From the NCBI GenBank assembly GCA_963971305.1, contig OZ020307.1, forward strand, positions 65,469,702 to 65,533,701: a stretch of DNA of 64,000 bases, read 5' to 3'. Numbering within the stretch: position 1 is the first letter of the stretch; each line of letters begins with the position of its first letter. Origin of the DNA: Arcuatula senhousia. Taxonomy: Eukaryota > Mollusca > Bivalvia > Mytilida > Mytilidae. The notes below the pieces were generated by a model. It did no database searches and was not told the origin of the DNA. It worked only from the letters and a program-made list of their open reading frames with translations. Position numbers and translations under genes: made by a program. Of this stretch, positions 22,689-34,572 are shown in pieces.

Positions 22689-22904
22689 TATTTTTCGTCT
22701 GACAAATGATGGGGAGGCATTTGCACAGTTCGGTCTGTTTTCCAAAAAGTTGAACGTGCTTATTGCCAGCAGTAGTTCTGTATTTGTTGGGACGAACCTT
22801 CAAAATATTACAAACATCATTAAAGATCATCCTTCATGGCATCCAATACACATTGCTGCACACCTGGGACTGTATGAGTTTATAAAGGAGCCAGAAATAT
22901 TAAG
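22689..22904 (+). CDS. PLA2G6: PLA2G6 exon a (first visible): end of N-terminal region, start of ankyrin block
   Basis: This exon starts the visible part of a calcium-independent phospholipase A2 of the iPLA2-beta (group VI) type, which hydrolyses sn-2 acyl chains of phospholipids in membrane remodelling. It lies between ACATTTCAG and AAG|GTATTT and reads about 71 residues. DHPSWHPIHIAAHLGLYEFI aligns with the RNHPSW...HLAVELG segment of vertebrate PLA2G6. The reading starts with the last base of a codon, so coding sequence upstream is required. Family members have about 70 further N-terminal residues that I could not find; the preceding 22 kb is repeats or unremarkable, so the start codon is probably upstream of the window. 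It ends with AG of a split serine codon. Confidence 0.85.
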
Positions 22905-23363
22905 GTATTTATCATAAATCATAGATCATTGAACGTATGTTTTACACATTAAATTAGATTTATTTTCTTTTTTTGGGGGGAGGGGTGTATGTACTGATAT
23001 TGTCTTTTTGAGATTAAAATTGTTAAAGTTAAGCTTACTTATACTATTGGGAAAAATATTGTGCAATACCCATAGGCCATTCAGTTGAATGTGTTCTTAA
23101 AAAGTATCTCAGTTTATGTATCAGTTGTAGTAGGATTAATCTAAAGACTTCATCAAATGAAGTGACATTAACATGTTTATTATATGCAGTAAGATAAATA
23201 AAAGACTTCACCAAATGAAGTGACATTAATATGTTTATAATTTAGTAAGATAAATAAAAATACTGCACCTAATGAAGTGACATTGTTATGTAAATAATTT
23301 GCAGTAAGATAAATGAAAAGACATCACCCAATGAAGTGACATTAATATGTTAATAATTTTCAG
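22905..23363 (+). repeat. Intron with five tandem copies of the next exon's acceptor
   Basis: From about 23085 the intron is a 56-59-bp tandem repeat. Each unit carries an AG acceptor followed by TAAGATAAATGAAAAGAC-like sequence and AATGAAGTGACATT. Acceptor ends fall at 23130, 23189, 23245, 23304 and 23363; the last is the true one. Use of the 23304 acceptor would read about 15 residues and meet TAA before the true exon. Confidence 0.75.
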
Positions 23364-23541
23364 TAAGATAAATGAAAAGACTTCACCAAATGAAGTGACT
23401 CCATTAATGGTCGCCATCATGGGAAAGCGGAAGGCATGTGTTGGGCAGTTACTACAAGCTGGAGCAGACGTGACTTTACAAGATAGCAGTGGAGAGAGTG
23501 CCTTCCACTATGCAGTCAAATATGAACCCAAATGTGTCACA
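23364..23541 (+). CDS. PLA2G6: PLA2G6 exon b: ankyrin repeat
   Basis: Encodes about 60 residues with an ankyrin unit: NEVTPLMVAI, then VGQLLQAGADVTLQDSSGES and AFHYAV. AFHYAV corresponds to the VFHYAV of vertebrate PLA2G6. The splice sites are TTTTCAG before TAAG and CACA|GTAAGT after, and it ends on a complete codon. The first 35 bases are the last copy of a tandem repeat that fills the upstream intron, so the acceptor choice is inferred from the open frame and the match to the family. Confidence 0.85.
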
Positions 23542-24090
23542 GTAAGTTATTCTGATAGTGTATAAACAAAGGCTCATGTGAGCTATAGTTATCACTGAGT
23601 AACTATTTGTTTTGCCTTGTTCATCAACTTATCTTTAAATCTTCTTCTCTGAAACCACTGAAGGGATTGCATTGTTACTTTGTATACTTGGTCTTTAGGT
23701 AGGTCTTTACCAATTGCTGAAATATACTGATCAACCAACATAGCTGCTGTCTTGGAATGCTTTAACCTACAATTGTTTTACTCAGCTCAAAAAGTAGAAA
23801 TATTAGAGACACAGTTTTTTGCCCATGGCTCAAAATGTAGAAATGATAGAGAAATCCATTCTTCACTTTTCAGCATCAAAAGCACTTCAAATCTTTACTG
23901 AGTTTATGTTATATGATGACTTCATAGTATTTTTCACTTGTTCATCAAAATTTACATTTTTTGCATCCTTTACACCTTTTCTCAAAAACCATACTGTGAC
24001 AAAGAAAGGTGAACAATGCAAGCTCATAAAAACCTTTAGCTATTAGTTAGTTATAAGGTGATTTTAGCATTATAGAAGCAGTACCAGTAA
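23542..24090. other. Intron sequence, no feature recognised
   Basis: Includes a weak remnant of the AGCTCACC-type element body (TCTTCTTCTCTGAAACCACT near 23640). Otherwise nothing is identifiable. Confidence 0.4.
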
Positions 24091-24633
24091 TTATACCCCC
24101 ATGCAACGAAGTTGCGAAGGGTAAAATGTTTTTGACTGGCTCCTCTGTGATCAAAGTTTGTGATTGCAACTCCTCTTAAACTGCTGAACAGAATTAAACG
24201 AAACTTGGTATGCAAGAAGTACACCATATGAAGTTGTATATCTTACCAGGAATTTTTTATCAGCAAATTTTTGTGGGAGTTATGGCCCTTTGGACATAGA
24301 AATTTGCAGAAAATCATGATTACAGTTTGTGAACACAACTCCTCTTAAACTATTGAACAGAATTTGACAAAACTTGGTATGATAGAAGTATACTATATGT
24401 AGTTGTGCATATTACCAGGAATTTTGATCCGCAAATTTTTGTTGGAGTTATGGCCCTTTTGACTTAAAATTTGACATAACTTTGTTTTGATACATGTATT
24501 GAAATACTTGCACATTCACTTATACAATCATTCAATATTATTGATTCCTGTAGCTCGATACTAATGACTCAAGGATAACATTGATAGTCCAATAGGGGAA
24601 CGTGTGGGGTATGTGAGCGTGCTCACTAAGGTT
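24091..24633 (+). mobile_element. Hairpin-headed element, TACCCCCATGC type, in PLA2G6 intron
   Basis: The head at 24093-24123 pairs ACCCCCATGCAAC with GTTGCGAAGGGT. Two internal units of about 155 bp follow (CAACTCCTCTTAAACT near 24168 and 24339, each with GAAACTTGGTATG or a near copy). The end has GTGTGGGGTAT, mirroring the head, and the hairpin GTGAGC-gt-GCTCAC. It has the same plan as the nested block but unrelated sequence. Confidence 0.6.
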
Positions 24634-24676
24634 CTTTCATTATAGGCATGGTATTGAATATTGTTATTTGTTTCAG

Positions 24677-24867
24677 ATACTCAGTCAGTATGACAATGAT
24701 CATGTGATTGACTACTTCAACAACAAAGGGAAATCAGCCTTGTACATAGCGTGCGAGACAGGGTCAGTCGAGGGAGTACAGGAACTTCTCCTCAGTGGTG
24801 CTAAACCCGATGCTACAGCATGTGATTTGTTACCTATACACATAGCATTAAAACTCAACTATGTAGA
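24677..24867 (+). CDS. PLA2G6: PLA2G6 exon c: ankyrin repeat
   Basis: Bounded by TTGTTTCAG and AGA|GTAAGT. It encodes about 64 residues in phase with the previous exon: ILSQYDNDHVIDYFNNKGKS, then ALYIACETGSVEGVQELLLS and LLPIHIALKL. The unit matches the [20 protein letters not shown] region of vertebrate PLA2G6. Ankyrin repeats in this family mediate self-association and membrane access (established for iPLA2-beta). It ends with GA of a split glutamate codon. Confidence 0.88.
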
Positions 24868-25682
24868 GTAAGTTTTGCTTAGTTTTATAACTGGGAGTAC
24901 ATGTTCCTAAGGGAAAAGATGGCTGAGACAGGCCCATAGCATTGCTTTCCGTCTTATTTATAAAACAAATGTGCTCTTGCTAGTGTGTTTTGTTTTTATT
25001 ATCTGCAATTACAAGTTAAGAGGGTCGGTAGGACCTTTTGCGGGACAGCAGGAAAGCCCATTTATTTCAACGGGAATTCAGGAAAACCCTTAACGGGAAC
25101 GGGATTTAGCCATTTTCATTTTTTCGGGATGCGGGAATCACACATTTATTTTGGCGGGAATCCAGGATTTCTTGTTTTATTTGCCGGGACTTCGGGATCA
25201 TACCCCCTCCTTCCCCCCCCCCCCCAGTTAACAAAAGTTTGGAAGCATGATATGTGTTACATATGTGGGTTTGTTAGTTTACTTTTAGGGGTTTTTTTCT
25301 CCTCTTATCTCAAATGAAATAGAAATGAATTAAGTTACATATATTTTATAGAATATGAACAAATGTTTAAAAAAAGGCAAGAAAAAATGCAGATCTAACA
25401 GACAAAAAACTCTTAAATATGATGAGTGAACCTCCTTATGTCTTAATTGATAAGTTGGCAACTATATGTGGTTAGATAACAAAACTTGGTACATGTAAAT
25501 TGATTTATTAATAGTTCAGTAGTATCATGAAATTAATTTGCCAATGTGACTCACAAATTCTGCTTGAATGTTGCAATAATTAGCCATATTGATAACGGGA
25601 ATAGAAATAGCTGTCCAAGATAATTGCCCATTTTCAATATGATACATTTGTATTTCAACAAAGGAATTGTTCTATTTTATAG
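24868..25682. other. Intron with CGGGA-rich simple patch
   Basis: From about 25030 to 25200 the sequence repeats CGGGA-type words (CGGGAATTCAGGA, CGGGACTTCGGGA), followed by a C-homopolymer at 25215-25226. Nothing else is recognised. Confidence 0.45.
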
Positions 25683-25779
25683 GGCAGCAGAACTTATATG
25701 TCAGAAACATGTAGAGCAGCTGTTCGCAAAGGACCATAAATATGGTGGAACCCCAATACATTGGGCCAAGAACAAAGAA
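25683..25779 (+). CDS. PLA2G6: PLA2G6 exon d: ankyrin repeat start
   Basis: A short exon of 97 bp between TTTTATAG and GAA|GTAAAC. In frame it reads EAAELICQKHVEQLFAKDHK, then YGGTPIHWAKNKE. This aligns with DPRYGASPLHWAKNAE of vertebrate PLA2G6. The donor at GAA is chosen because the residue spacing to the next exon then equals the family exactly, although the frame stays open for a further 15 codons. Confidence 0.85.
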
Positions 25780-27017
25780 GTAAACCAGTTTATTCTTGGA
25801 TTGTGTGGGTCCAAAATATGTTTATAATGTCCAGGAGACATCTTTTCTTTTTAGGCTGGATTTCACAGTGTGAAAAATTATAAAATGCTGAAGAAATTTT
25901 TGTAAAATTTTTCTCATTGATCAACTACTTATCACAGCCACTCACTTGATATTTAGTATACAGCATCAGGGTAGGGTCTCATAATGTGGGATTCGATTTC
26001 AGGTCTGTCTCTCACCTACTTCCAGTTTTAACCAAAGCTGGCCATTTTAGACTTTTTGATTTACTTTTGTATTCTGATACAGTGAAACCTAGCTGCAATA
26101 ATGTAGCCCCTTCGTCATCTTTTAGATTAGGTGGAGCTACAAAGGGGTCCCATTACCCATAATGGAGCAAGTCGAAATTCTAAGTTAAGCCTTCATAAAA
26201 CTTAAAATTCATTGAGATAGTCTGGAAAACTTTGTAGGTGCATCTAGTGATGCTAAGCATAATGCATGCTTCGGATGCTGGATGTGACCTATATTTTCTG
26301 CATGAATGACCACTTACAGAAGAATGGTTAAAGTCCATTTCCACTTACTGACACTATGGGGCAGCTTGACAAACTGGTAAAGTCACGTGATAATTTCTGT
26401 GTAATTGAGGGGTTTTTCCAGAAAAGCAATGAACTCAAAAATAACGTATTGCATAGAATTAAAAGAAAGATCTTGAAAACCTGTTTGTGTAAAAGCTCAA
26501 CAATTAAAAAAATACTGGTCTAATGATCTTACATTCATATTTTCCAGAGATAATAAGATAAAGGCAGGTCTAGGAATTGAGTGATTCAGTCAGTACCTGT
26601 ATTGTGTATTATGAAACTAAAAATCTTTGTACTTGTTCCCTCTTTGATTATAGACTTATTGAAAACTTGTACTTTTATATGATAAGACATAAAATAAGTG
26701 TGAGCTTCACAACCTATAACAATTAATGCCAATAAAAGATTCACAATGGACAATATAATAAGACAAGAAATAAGTTACGCAACCTACATGAATTAGCGTT
26801 TATTAAAAGTTTCATGATGGAACATAGACAACAGTCCTCAATATGATCAGCTGGGACTGTAATTGCCCCTAGAACAAAAATAAATGCATATGATTCAAAA
26901 CCAATCTTAAAACTTTCAACGAAACACATCCTTTTGGACACAAAACAACAAACATGAAGTCGACAGTTACAAACAGAGAATCCTCAAAAGTATATTTTGA
27001 TCTATTTATATTTGTAG
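25780..27017. other. Intron with degraded repeat fragments
   Basis: At about 26230-26340 there is a fragment of the ATGCCCC-type element core (GGTGCATCTAGTGATGCTAAG, split by divergence). A separate dispersed repeat at 26800-26880 (AACATAGACAACAGTCCTCA) has relatives near 43125 and 48585. No gene is seen. Confidence 0.4.
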
Positions 27018-27200
27018 GTACTAGAGAAGATGTGTACCTTAGGATGTGATATTAACCTTAAGAGTGATACAGGCCATACCCCTCTACATATAATGTTAAA
27101 AAGGGAACGAAGAGACTGTATAATGGAGCTGTTAATGTTTGGTGCTGATACAAGAAAATCAGACAATGATGGAAACACACCCCTCCATCTGGCAGTACAG
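27018..27200 (+). CDS. PLA2G6: PLA2G6 exon e: two ankyrin repeats
   Basis: 183 bp, 61 full codons, between TTTTGTAG and CAG|GTATGT. It reads VLEKMCTLGCDINLKSDTGH, then TPLHIMLKRERRDCIMELLM and FGADTRKSDNDGNTPLHLAV. Two consecutive TPLH ankyrin motifs are visible; the family has [20 protein letters not shown] and GNTPLHLA here. Phase 0 at both ends means the exon could be skipped or duplicated without a frameshift. Confidence 0.9.
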
Positions 27201-27380
27201 GTATGTTAACAAGACCATTGCAAAATAGTGTAAACAGACTTATTTTTCTGACGTAACGTAATTTCATGTTTTGGATTTTTTAGGGGGGGGGGGGGGGGGT
27301 TCAAAGGTCTATTTTGCTGCTATTCATTTTTGCATATCTTCTTTAGAAAAATTGTATTACTATAAAAATTAATTTGTTTT
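27201..27380. repeat. Short intron segment with a G-homopolymer
   Basis: A run of 16 G at 27284-27299 is followed by ordinary AT-rich sequence up to the next element. Confidence 0.5.
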
Positions 27381-28161
27381 TATACCCCCCACTTCAAAAG
27401 TGGGGGGTATATAGTGATAGGGGTGTCCTTCCGTCCGTCCGTCGTCCTTCCGTTACACTTCAGGGTACCCATCTCTTATCCTCAACTCCTCCTAAACCCC
27501 TTGGTGGATTTTCATGAAACTTACACACAATCTATGTGACATAATGTAGATGTGCACCTACTATTTTAAAATTTGATCAGAATGATTTTTGGGGTTTCCC
27601 ATAGCAAAACATGGACTTAGCCATTCGACTACATGGGGGTACCCATCTCTTATCCGCAACTGCTCCTAAACCCCTTGATGGATTTTCATGAAACTTACAC
27701 ACAATCTTTGTGACATAATGTAAATGTGCACCTACTATTTTAAAATTTGATCAGAATGATTTTTGGGGTTTCCCATAGCAAAACATGGACTTAGCCATTC
27801 GGCTACATGGGGGTACCCTTCTCTTATCCACAACTTGTCCTAAACCCCTTGATGGATTGTCATGAAACTTTTACACAATCTTTGTAACATAATATAGATG
27901 TGCACCTACTATTTGAAAGTTTGATCAGAATGATTTTGGGGGTTCCCATAGCAATACATGGACTCAGCCATTCGACTACATGGGGGTGCCCACCTCTTAT
28001 CCGCAACTCCTCCTAAACCCCTTATTGGATTTTCATGAAACTTACACACAATCTTTGTGACATAATGTAGATGTGCATCTTCTATTTTAAAATTTTATCT
28101 GATTAATTTTTATGGGGGTGGGGGGTATTTATTTGTGAGCTGCGGCTCACAGTTTTTCTAG
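27381..28161 (+). mobile_element. Hairpin-headed element, TATACCCCCC type, with four core units
   Basis: The head (27381-27411) pairs TATACCCCCCACTT with AAGTGGGGGGTATA. (CGTC)-rich sequence follows, then four tandem cores of about 174 bp (starting near 27463, 27637, 27812 and 27984), each with AAACCCCTTGATGGAT and CATGAAACTT. The tail reads GTGGGGGGTAT, the hairpin GTGAGC-tgc-GGCTCAC and CTAG (28158-28161) before T. Confidence 0.7.
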
Positions 28162-28804
28162 TTGATAATTTATTTTCACAAATTTCTTTACCTCACAAAT
28201 AAGCAAAAATTAGCAAAAATTAGTTGGTTTACACTTATATGTTATTATTTACCCATTACACTTGATAGAGTGTTAATTGTTTGTTTATTTCCATTTGATC
28301 CATTTGATAGACAGTTCATGGGTCATAAATCAGAACAAGAACTTTGTTTGAAGAAAAACTGACTCAGGCATGTGCTTCCTAAAAACCTTAGGCAACAAGT
28401 TTTTAGATCTATCCATAAAATTTTATAGAAACTAACAGTGTTGCACCTTTCAAATCAATATTTCACTTTCTGTAAAATGTAAAATTGAAAAATAATAAGG
28501 TTTTAGAAATTTTCCTCAATATATGAATTGCTTAAATATATGCTACACTTATAAGTCCCCTACTGGCGAAAGCCAAAGGGGACTATAGGTTTGCGAACTG
28601 TCTGTCCGTCCGTCTGTCACACCTTAGTTTTCCGCAGTTTTTTTCTAAATGCTTATAGATAATGAACTGATTTTTGGTATGTGAGTTAACCTTGATGAGT
28701 TACAGATCAAGTTTGAGTTTTGCCCAGGTCCATAAATTTTTATGGGAGTTATGGCTCTTTGAACTTTGAAAATTCACTTAAATTTCAGTTTTCTGCACTT
28801 TTTT

Positions 28805-31800
28805 AGCTCATCTGGCCAAAGGCCATGTGAGCTTATGCCATCACTTGGCGTCAGTCGTCGTCTGTCGTCGTCGTCGTCTGTAAGCAACTTTTGAAATCTT
28901 AACTTGTCCAACACCATAAGTCCAATTGCAATCAAACTTGGTACAGTTGTTTAATGGCATTATGTGTACAAAATCAACGTTCGGATTTTTGATTCATAAA
29001 AAAACATGGCCGCCATGGCTAAAAATAGAACAAAGGGGTAAATTGCAGTTTTTTGCAAATAACTCAAAAACGGTAACAGATATCAAATTTCTGGCAAGGT
29101 AAAAGTGATCAGCACCTTAAAATCTACCTGCCCTGAAATTTGCAAGAAGATCCAACAACTGATGTAGGAGTTATAGCCCTTTTTATGGATTTTTTCAAAA
29201 TTTTGCACTTATTTAGCCCTATATCTTGAAAACTATACAAGATATTTGAGAAATTTAAATTACATATGATTGAGCACGTCAAGATCTACATTTCATGTAA
29301 TTAGGTCAAAGCTGGAGAACCATTTCTTTTAGGAGTTATGGCCCTTAAAGGGTCAAAATTTACCGTTTTTTAGCTCACCTGGACCCTATTACCATCACTT
29401 GGCGTCCGTCGTCGTCGTTGTCTGTCGTTGTAGTCTGTTAACAATTTTTCAAAAATCTTCTCCTCTGAAACTACTGAACAGAATTTAATGAAACTTGGTA
29501 TGAATGATCCTTAAGGTGTCCTGCACCAAACTTGTGTTTCGATTTTTGATCCGTCAAAAAACATGGCCACCGTTACTAAAAATAGACTAGGGGGTCAGCT
29601 TATTGAAATCTACAAAAATCATTGCAGGGTCAAAATTGTCAGATCAACTGTTTAAGAGTTACCCCCCTTTAACTGATTTTTCTATCAATTTTAACTGATT
29701 TTAAAAAATCTTCTTCTCTGAAACCACTGATGGAAATGCTTTGAAACTTTGTACACTTGATCTTTAGGATGTCCTCTACCAAGTTTGTGAAATTTGTGAA
29801 CGTCAACCAACCAACATGTTGCCGTTACTAAAAATAGAACAGGGGGTCAGACCATAGTTTTTAGCTCACCTGGACCGAAGGTCCAGGTGAGCTATTACCA
29901 TCACTTGGTGTCTGTCGTCGTCTGTCGTCGTCGTCGTCTGTTAACAATTTTTCAAAAATCTTCTCCTCTGAAACTACTGAACAGAATTTAATGAAACTTG
30001 GTATGAATAATCCTTAGGGTGTCCTGCACCAAACTTGTGTTTCAATTTTTGATCCGTCAAAAAACATGGCCACTGTTACTAAAAATGGACCAGGGGGGTC
30101 AGACTTCTGTTTTTGGCTTGTAAATCAAAAAGTATGAGAGATAGATGAAATCTGATGCCACCCTACTGCTTCAGCATCAAAAGTTCTACAAAAGTCTCCA
30201 TTTGGTTGAAGTTGTCAGATGAGCCCTTATAGGGGTTACAGCCCCTTAAAGGTGAATAATAGCATTTTTGCATGTTTTTGGCCTATAGAATGAAAACTAT
30301 TGCAGATAGAGAAAAGCTGTTGCTTGCTCAAATGTTCAGCTCATTTAGCTCTACAAAAGTCTCTATGGGGTCGAGGTTGTCAGATGACCCTTTATAGGGG
30401 TTAAAGCACCTTAAAGGTGAAAAATAATGTTTTTGGCCTAAAGAATGAAAATTATTGCAGATAGAGAAAAGCTCTTGCTTGCTTAAATGCTCAGCTCATA
30501 TTTAGCTCTACAAAAGTCTCCATAAGGCCAAAGTTGTCAGATGATCCCTTATAGGGGTTGCGGCCCCTTAATGGTGGAAATAGCGTTTTTGCATGTTTTT
30601 GGCCTATAGAATGAAAACTATTGTAGATAGAGAGAAGCTGTTGCTTTCTCAAATGTTCAGCTCATTTAGCTCTACAAAAGTCTCTATGGGGTTGAGGTTG
30701 TCAAATGACCCTTTATAGGGGTTGCAGCCCCTTAATGGTGGAAATAGCTTTTTTGCATGTTTTTGGCCTATAGAATGAAAAATATTGTAGATAGAGAAAA
30801 GCTGTTGCTTGCTTTAATGTTCTGCGCATTTAGCTCTACAAAAGTCTCCATAGGGTCTAAGTTGTCAGATGACCCCTTAAAGGGGTTACAGCCCCTTTAA
30901 GGCGAAAAAAAGTGTTTTTGGCCTATAGAATGAAAACTATTGCAGATAGAGAAAAGCTGTTGCTTGCTTAAATGTTCAGCTCATTTTGCTGTACAAAAGT
31001 CTCCATAGGGTTGAAGTTGTCTGAAAAACCCTTATAGGGGTTACAGCCCCTTAAAAATTGAATAATAGTGTTTTTTGATTTTTAAGAATGAAAACTATTG
31101 CAGATAGAGAAAAGCTTTTTCATGCTTAAACATTCAGCTCATTTACCTATATAAAAAAGTCTTCATAGGGTTGACATCAAGACCAGGTGAGGGATTCAGG
31201 CTCCTGGGAGCCTCTTGTATTACTTTTCCCCTGAATTTCAAAGATTAACTTGTCTGACACCATATATCCAACTTCTACCAAGCTTGGCACAGTTGTTTAC
31301 TAGAATATATGCTACAATTCCATCTTTCAGATTTTTTATTCATCAAAAAATATGGCCGCCATGGCTAAAAATAAAACATAGGTGTAAATTGCAGTTTTTT
31401 GCTAATAATTCAAAAATGGTTACAGATATCAAAATTCTGAAATTCAAAAATCAAGATCTACATTTCATATATTTAGATCAAAGCTGTAGGATCATTTCTT
31501 TTAGGAGTTATTGTCCTTTAAACAACAAAATTTACCATTTTTCATTACATTTTTCCTGAATTTCAAAGATTAACTTGTTTGACAAGGTAAAACCAACTGC
31601 ATTTTAACTTGGCACACTTGTTTAATAGCTTATATGCTACAGCTCTATTGTTCTGATTTTTGATTCGTCAAAAAACATGGCCACCATGGCTATAAATAGA
31701 ACATAGGGGTAAATTGCATTTTTTTGCTAATAACTCGAAAATGGTTTCAGATATCAAAATTGTGCAAAGATCAGAATATTAAGATCTACATGTGCTGAAA

Positions 31801-32007
31801 TTTTGGAAAAGATCTGACTGTTGATGTGGGAGTTATTGCCCTTTTTCCTAATTTTTGCCAAACTTTGCATTTATTAAGCCCAATATCTTGAAAACTAACC
31901 AAGATATTTCAGAAATTTAAATCGCATATGGTTATGCACAATAATATCTACAAAATATATGTGTCTGTGTAGTTCAGGTGAGCGATTCAGGTTCCTGGGA
32001 GCCTCTT
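28805..32007 (+). mobile_element. AGCTCATCTGGCC-head element, nested host
   Basis: The head pairs AGCTCATCTGGCC with GGCCATGTGAGCT. (GTC)n follows at about 28853-28882. The body units near 28900, 31240 and 31560 each have TTAACTTGTCC-like starts and AACATGGCCGCCATGGCTAA. The tail is CAGGTGAGCGATTCAGG with the hairpin GGTTCC-tg-GGAGCC and an end at CTTA. The element is split by 29372-31217. Confidence 0.6.
29372..31217 (+). mobile_element. AGCTCACCTGGACC elements, one inserted in another
   Basis: A first head at 29372 has lost its right arm (AGCTCACCTGGACC directly followed by CTATTACC). A second complete head at 29873-29893 pairs AGCTCACCTGGACC with GGTCCAGGTGAGCT. (GTC)n and six cores of about 157 bp follow (ACTATTGCAGATAGAGAAAA), then the tail GACCAGGTGAGGGATTCAGG with the hairpin AGGCTCC-tg-GGAGCCT and CTTG (31214-31217). 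Only one tail serves the two heads. Confidence 0.6.
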
Positions 32008-32170
32008 ATTTCTTAACGCTTTTAGATAATGAACTAATCTTTGGTATGTGAGTTAACCATGATGAGTTACAGATCAAGTTTGAGTTTCCTGGTTGTTCAC
32101 AAATTTTTTATGGGAGTTATGGCCCTTTGAACTTTGAAAATTTACTAAAATTTCAGTTTTCCACGTTTTT

Positions 32171-34572
32171 ATACGACCGCAAAAAATTTGTGGTCGTATA
32201 ATGTTATGGCGATGTCGTCTGCGTCTGCGTCTGTGTCGTCTGGGGACATTTGGTTTCCGTGCAATAACTTGAGTAAATATTGACCGATTGTTATGAAATT
32301 TTGATATGATGTTTCTATTCACTAAAGGAAGGTTGGTATTGCATTTGGGGTTTCTGGCCCCTATGGTTTTAGAAAAAAGGGCCAAAAGGGGCTAAAATGG
32401 TTGATGTGACAAAACTTCTGTAGAATGTTTATTTTTTATCAGATTTTGATCATTCTTTTTTAATTTAATTCCTCATTAAATTCTGTCAACTAAATGTGTT
32501 AAATTTGGTTTTGATATATATTCCACTGTTACATTGCTACAGGGGGTCAAAAAGGGGCCACACCCAAAAATTCAACTTTTTTATTTGAGGTCCGATTTTG
32601 AAAATCTTTTTTTCATTGGAATCCTTGTGAAAATTCCTGCCTGCATTTTTCATTCAGATTTGCAATATCTCTAACCATTTTTGAGAAATTAGGGGTCAAA
32701 GGGGCAAAAATCGCCATTTTTATTTAAAGTTTGTCCATGTAAATAAATTAAGCTGCAGTTGACCAGACAATTGTTGTGAAGTTTTAATATGAAGGTTTTA
32801 TCCACTGAAGGAAGGTTGGTACTGTATTTTGGGTTTGTGGCCCCTACCGTTATAGAAAAAAGGACCAAAAGGGGCTAAAAAGGGTGCATTAACAAAACTT
32901 GTAGAAATTTTATTATTCATTCAATTTTGAAAATTCTTTTTTTGTTGAATTGCTCATTGAATTCTGTCAACTTAATGTGTCAATGGTTTTAAAATATATT
33001 GCAGCTTTACATTGCTACAGGGGGCCATAGACATGCCACGCCCATAAATTTTTGGTCTGATTTAAAAAAAAAAAAAATTCATTTGAATCCTTGTGAAAAT
33101 CCCTGCCCATATTTTTCAATCAGATTTGCAATAATTATGTCTCCCCTTCCCAGAAGGGGGAGACATATTGTTTTTGTGTCAGTTCTTCTTCTTCTTCTTC
33201 TTCTTCTCATACAAAGCGTGTCCGGGCCATAACATTTTTATCCTTTGAGATAGGGCTTTGATATTTGGCATGTGGATGTATCACCATGAGACGATGTGTC
33301 GCGTACCAGAGTGACCTTCATATGACCTAGACCTTTGACCTCAAGGTCAAATTTTTGCTAATTTTACATCCAAAGTGTTCTGGGCCATAACATTTTTGTT
33401 CTTTGACATAAGGCTTTGATATTTGGCATGTGGATGTATCACCATGAGACAATGTGTCAGGTACAAGAATGACTTTCATATGACCTTGTCCTTTGACCAC
33501 AAGGTTAAATTAATGCTTATTTTACATGGAAAGTGTGTCTGTGCCATAACTTTTTTATCCTTTGAGATAAGGCTTTGATATTTGGCATGTGGATGTATCA
33601 CCCTGAGACGATGTGTCGCGTACCAGAATGACCTTCATAGGACCTTGACCTTTGACCTCAAGGTCAAATTTTTGCTAATTTTACATCCAAAGTGTTCCGG
33701 GCCATAACTTTTTTGTTCTTTGACATAAGGCTTTGATATTTGGCATGTGGATGTATCACGTTGAGACGATGTGTCCTGTACCAGAATGACCTTGACCTTA
33801 AAATTTATGCAAATTTTATGTGCAAAGTGTGTCCTGGTCAAAACTTTTTATCCTTTGATATTTAGCATTTGAATGTTTCGCCATGAGACGATGTGTCGTG
33901 TACCAGATTGACCTTCATATGACCTTGACCTTTGACCTCAAGATCAAATTAATGCTATTTTTACACGTTAAACATGTCTGGGCCATATATATATTAATCC
34001 TATTCAAAAGGCTTTGAATTTTCACATTTTAGTGTGTTATCATAGGAACAATGTGTCACCAACCTTAATGACCTTGACCTGTGACTTCAATGTCAAATAA
34101 ATGCTAATTTGACATGCAAAGCCTTCCAGACCATAACTTTTTTATCCTTTGACATAGGGCTTTAGAATGCAGTTGTATCATTATTAAAAAAAAATGTTGT
34201 ACAATGTATGTCATTGTGGCTTTGACCTTTTGACCTCAAGATTGAACTTGTGTTATTCAAGGAAGGGGAGACATCAGTTTTAGTGTGCTAAAACAGTTTT
34301 TCCTAGTTCTTACTGTTTTTTAAAAAAATAGGGGTCCAAAAGGACCAAATATGTCAATTTATATAAGACCTTTTCAATAAGATGTTGATGTGTATATATA
34401 TATGTGTCAAATATGCATTTTAAAGTCCACCACAGGGTGCATGTGTCAAAAATCTTTATTAGTCCACCATGGGCTGCATGTGACCAAAGCAATAGACTAT
34501 CCATATTGGGCCTTCAACGTACAGGGCTCAACATGTTGCGGTCGTATCATGCTGCGCTCGGCGTAGCTTTTT
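32171..34572 (+). mobile_element. ATACGACCGCAA-type element with nested ATGTCTCCCC element
   Basis: The head (32171-32199) pairs ATACGACCGCAA with TTGTGGTCGTAT. The tail carries TTGCGGTCGTAT and the imperfect hairpin GCTGCGC-tcg-GCGTAGC, then TTTTTATT. A second copy without the inner insertion is at 37965-38930. Between 33137 and 34306 it is interrupted by another element. Confidence 0.65.
33137..34306 (+). mobile_element. ATGTCTCCCCTTC-type element with tandem cores
   Basis: The head (33137-33166) pairs ATGTCTCCCCTTC with AAGGGGGAGACAT, followed by TTGTTTTTG and (TTC)n. Six or so cores of about 155 bp carry TTTGATATTTGGCATGTGGA and TGACCTTTGACCTCAAGGTC. The tail is GGAAGGGGAGACAT, the hairpin TTTTAG-tgtg-CTAAAA and CTAG (34303-34306). 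Confidence 0.65.
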
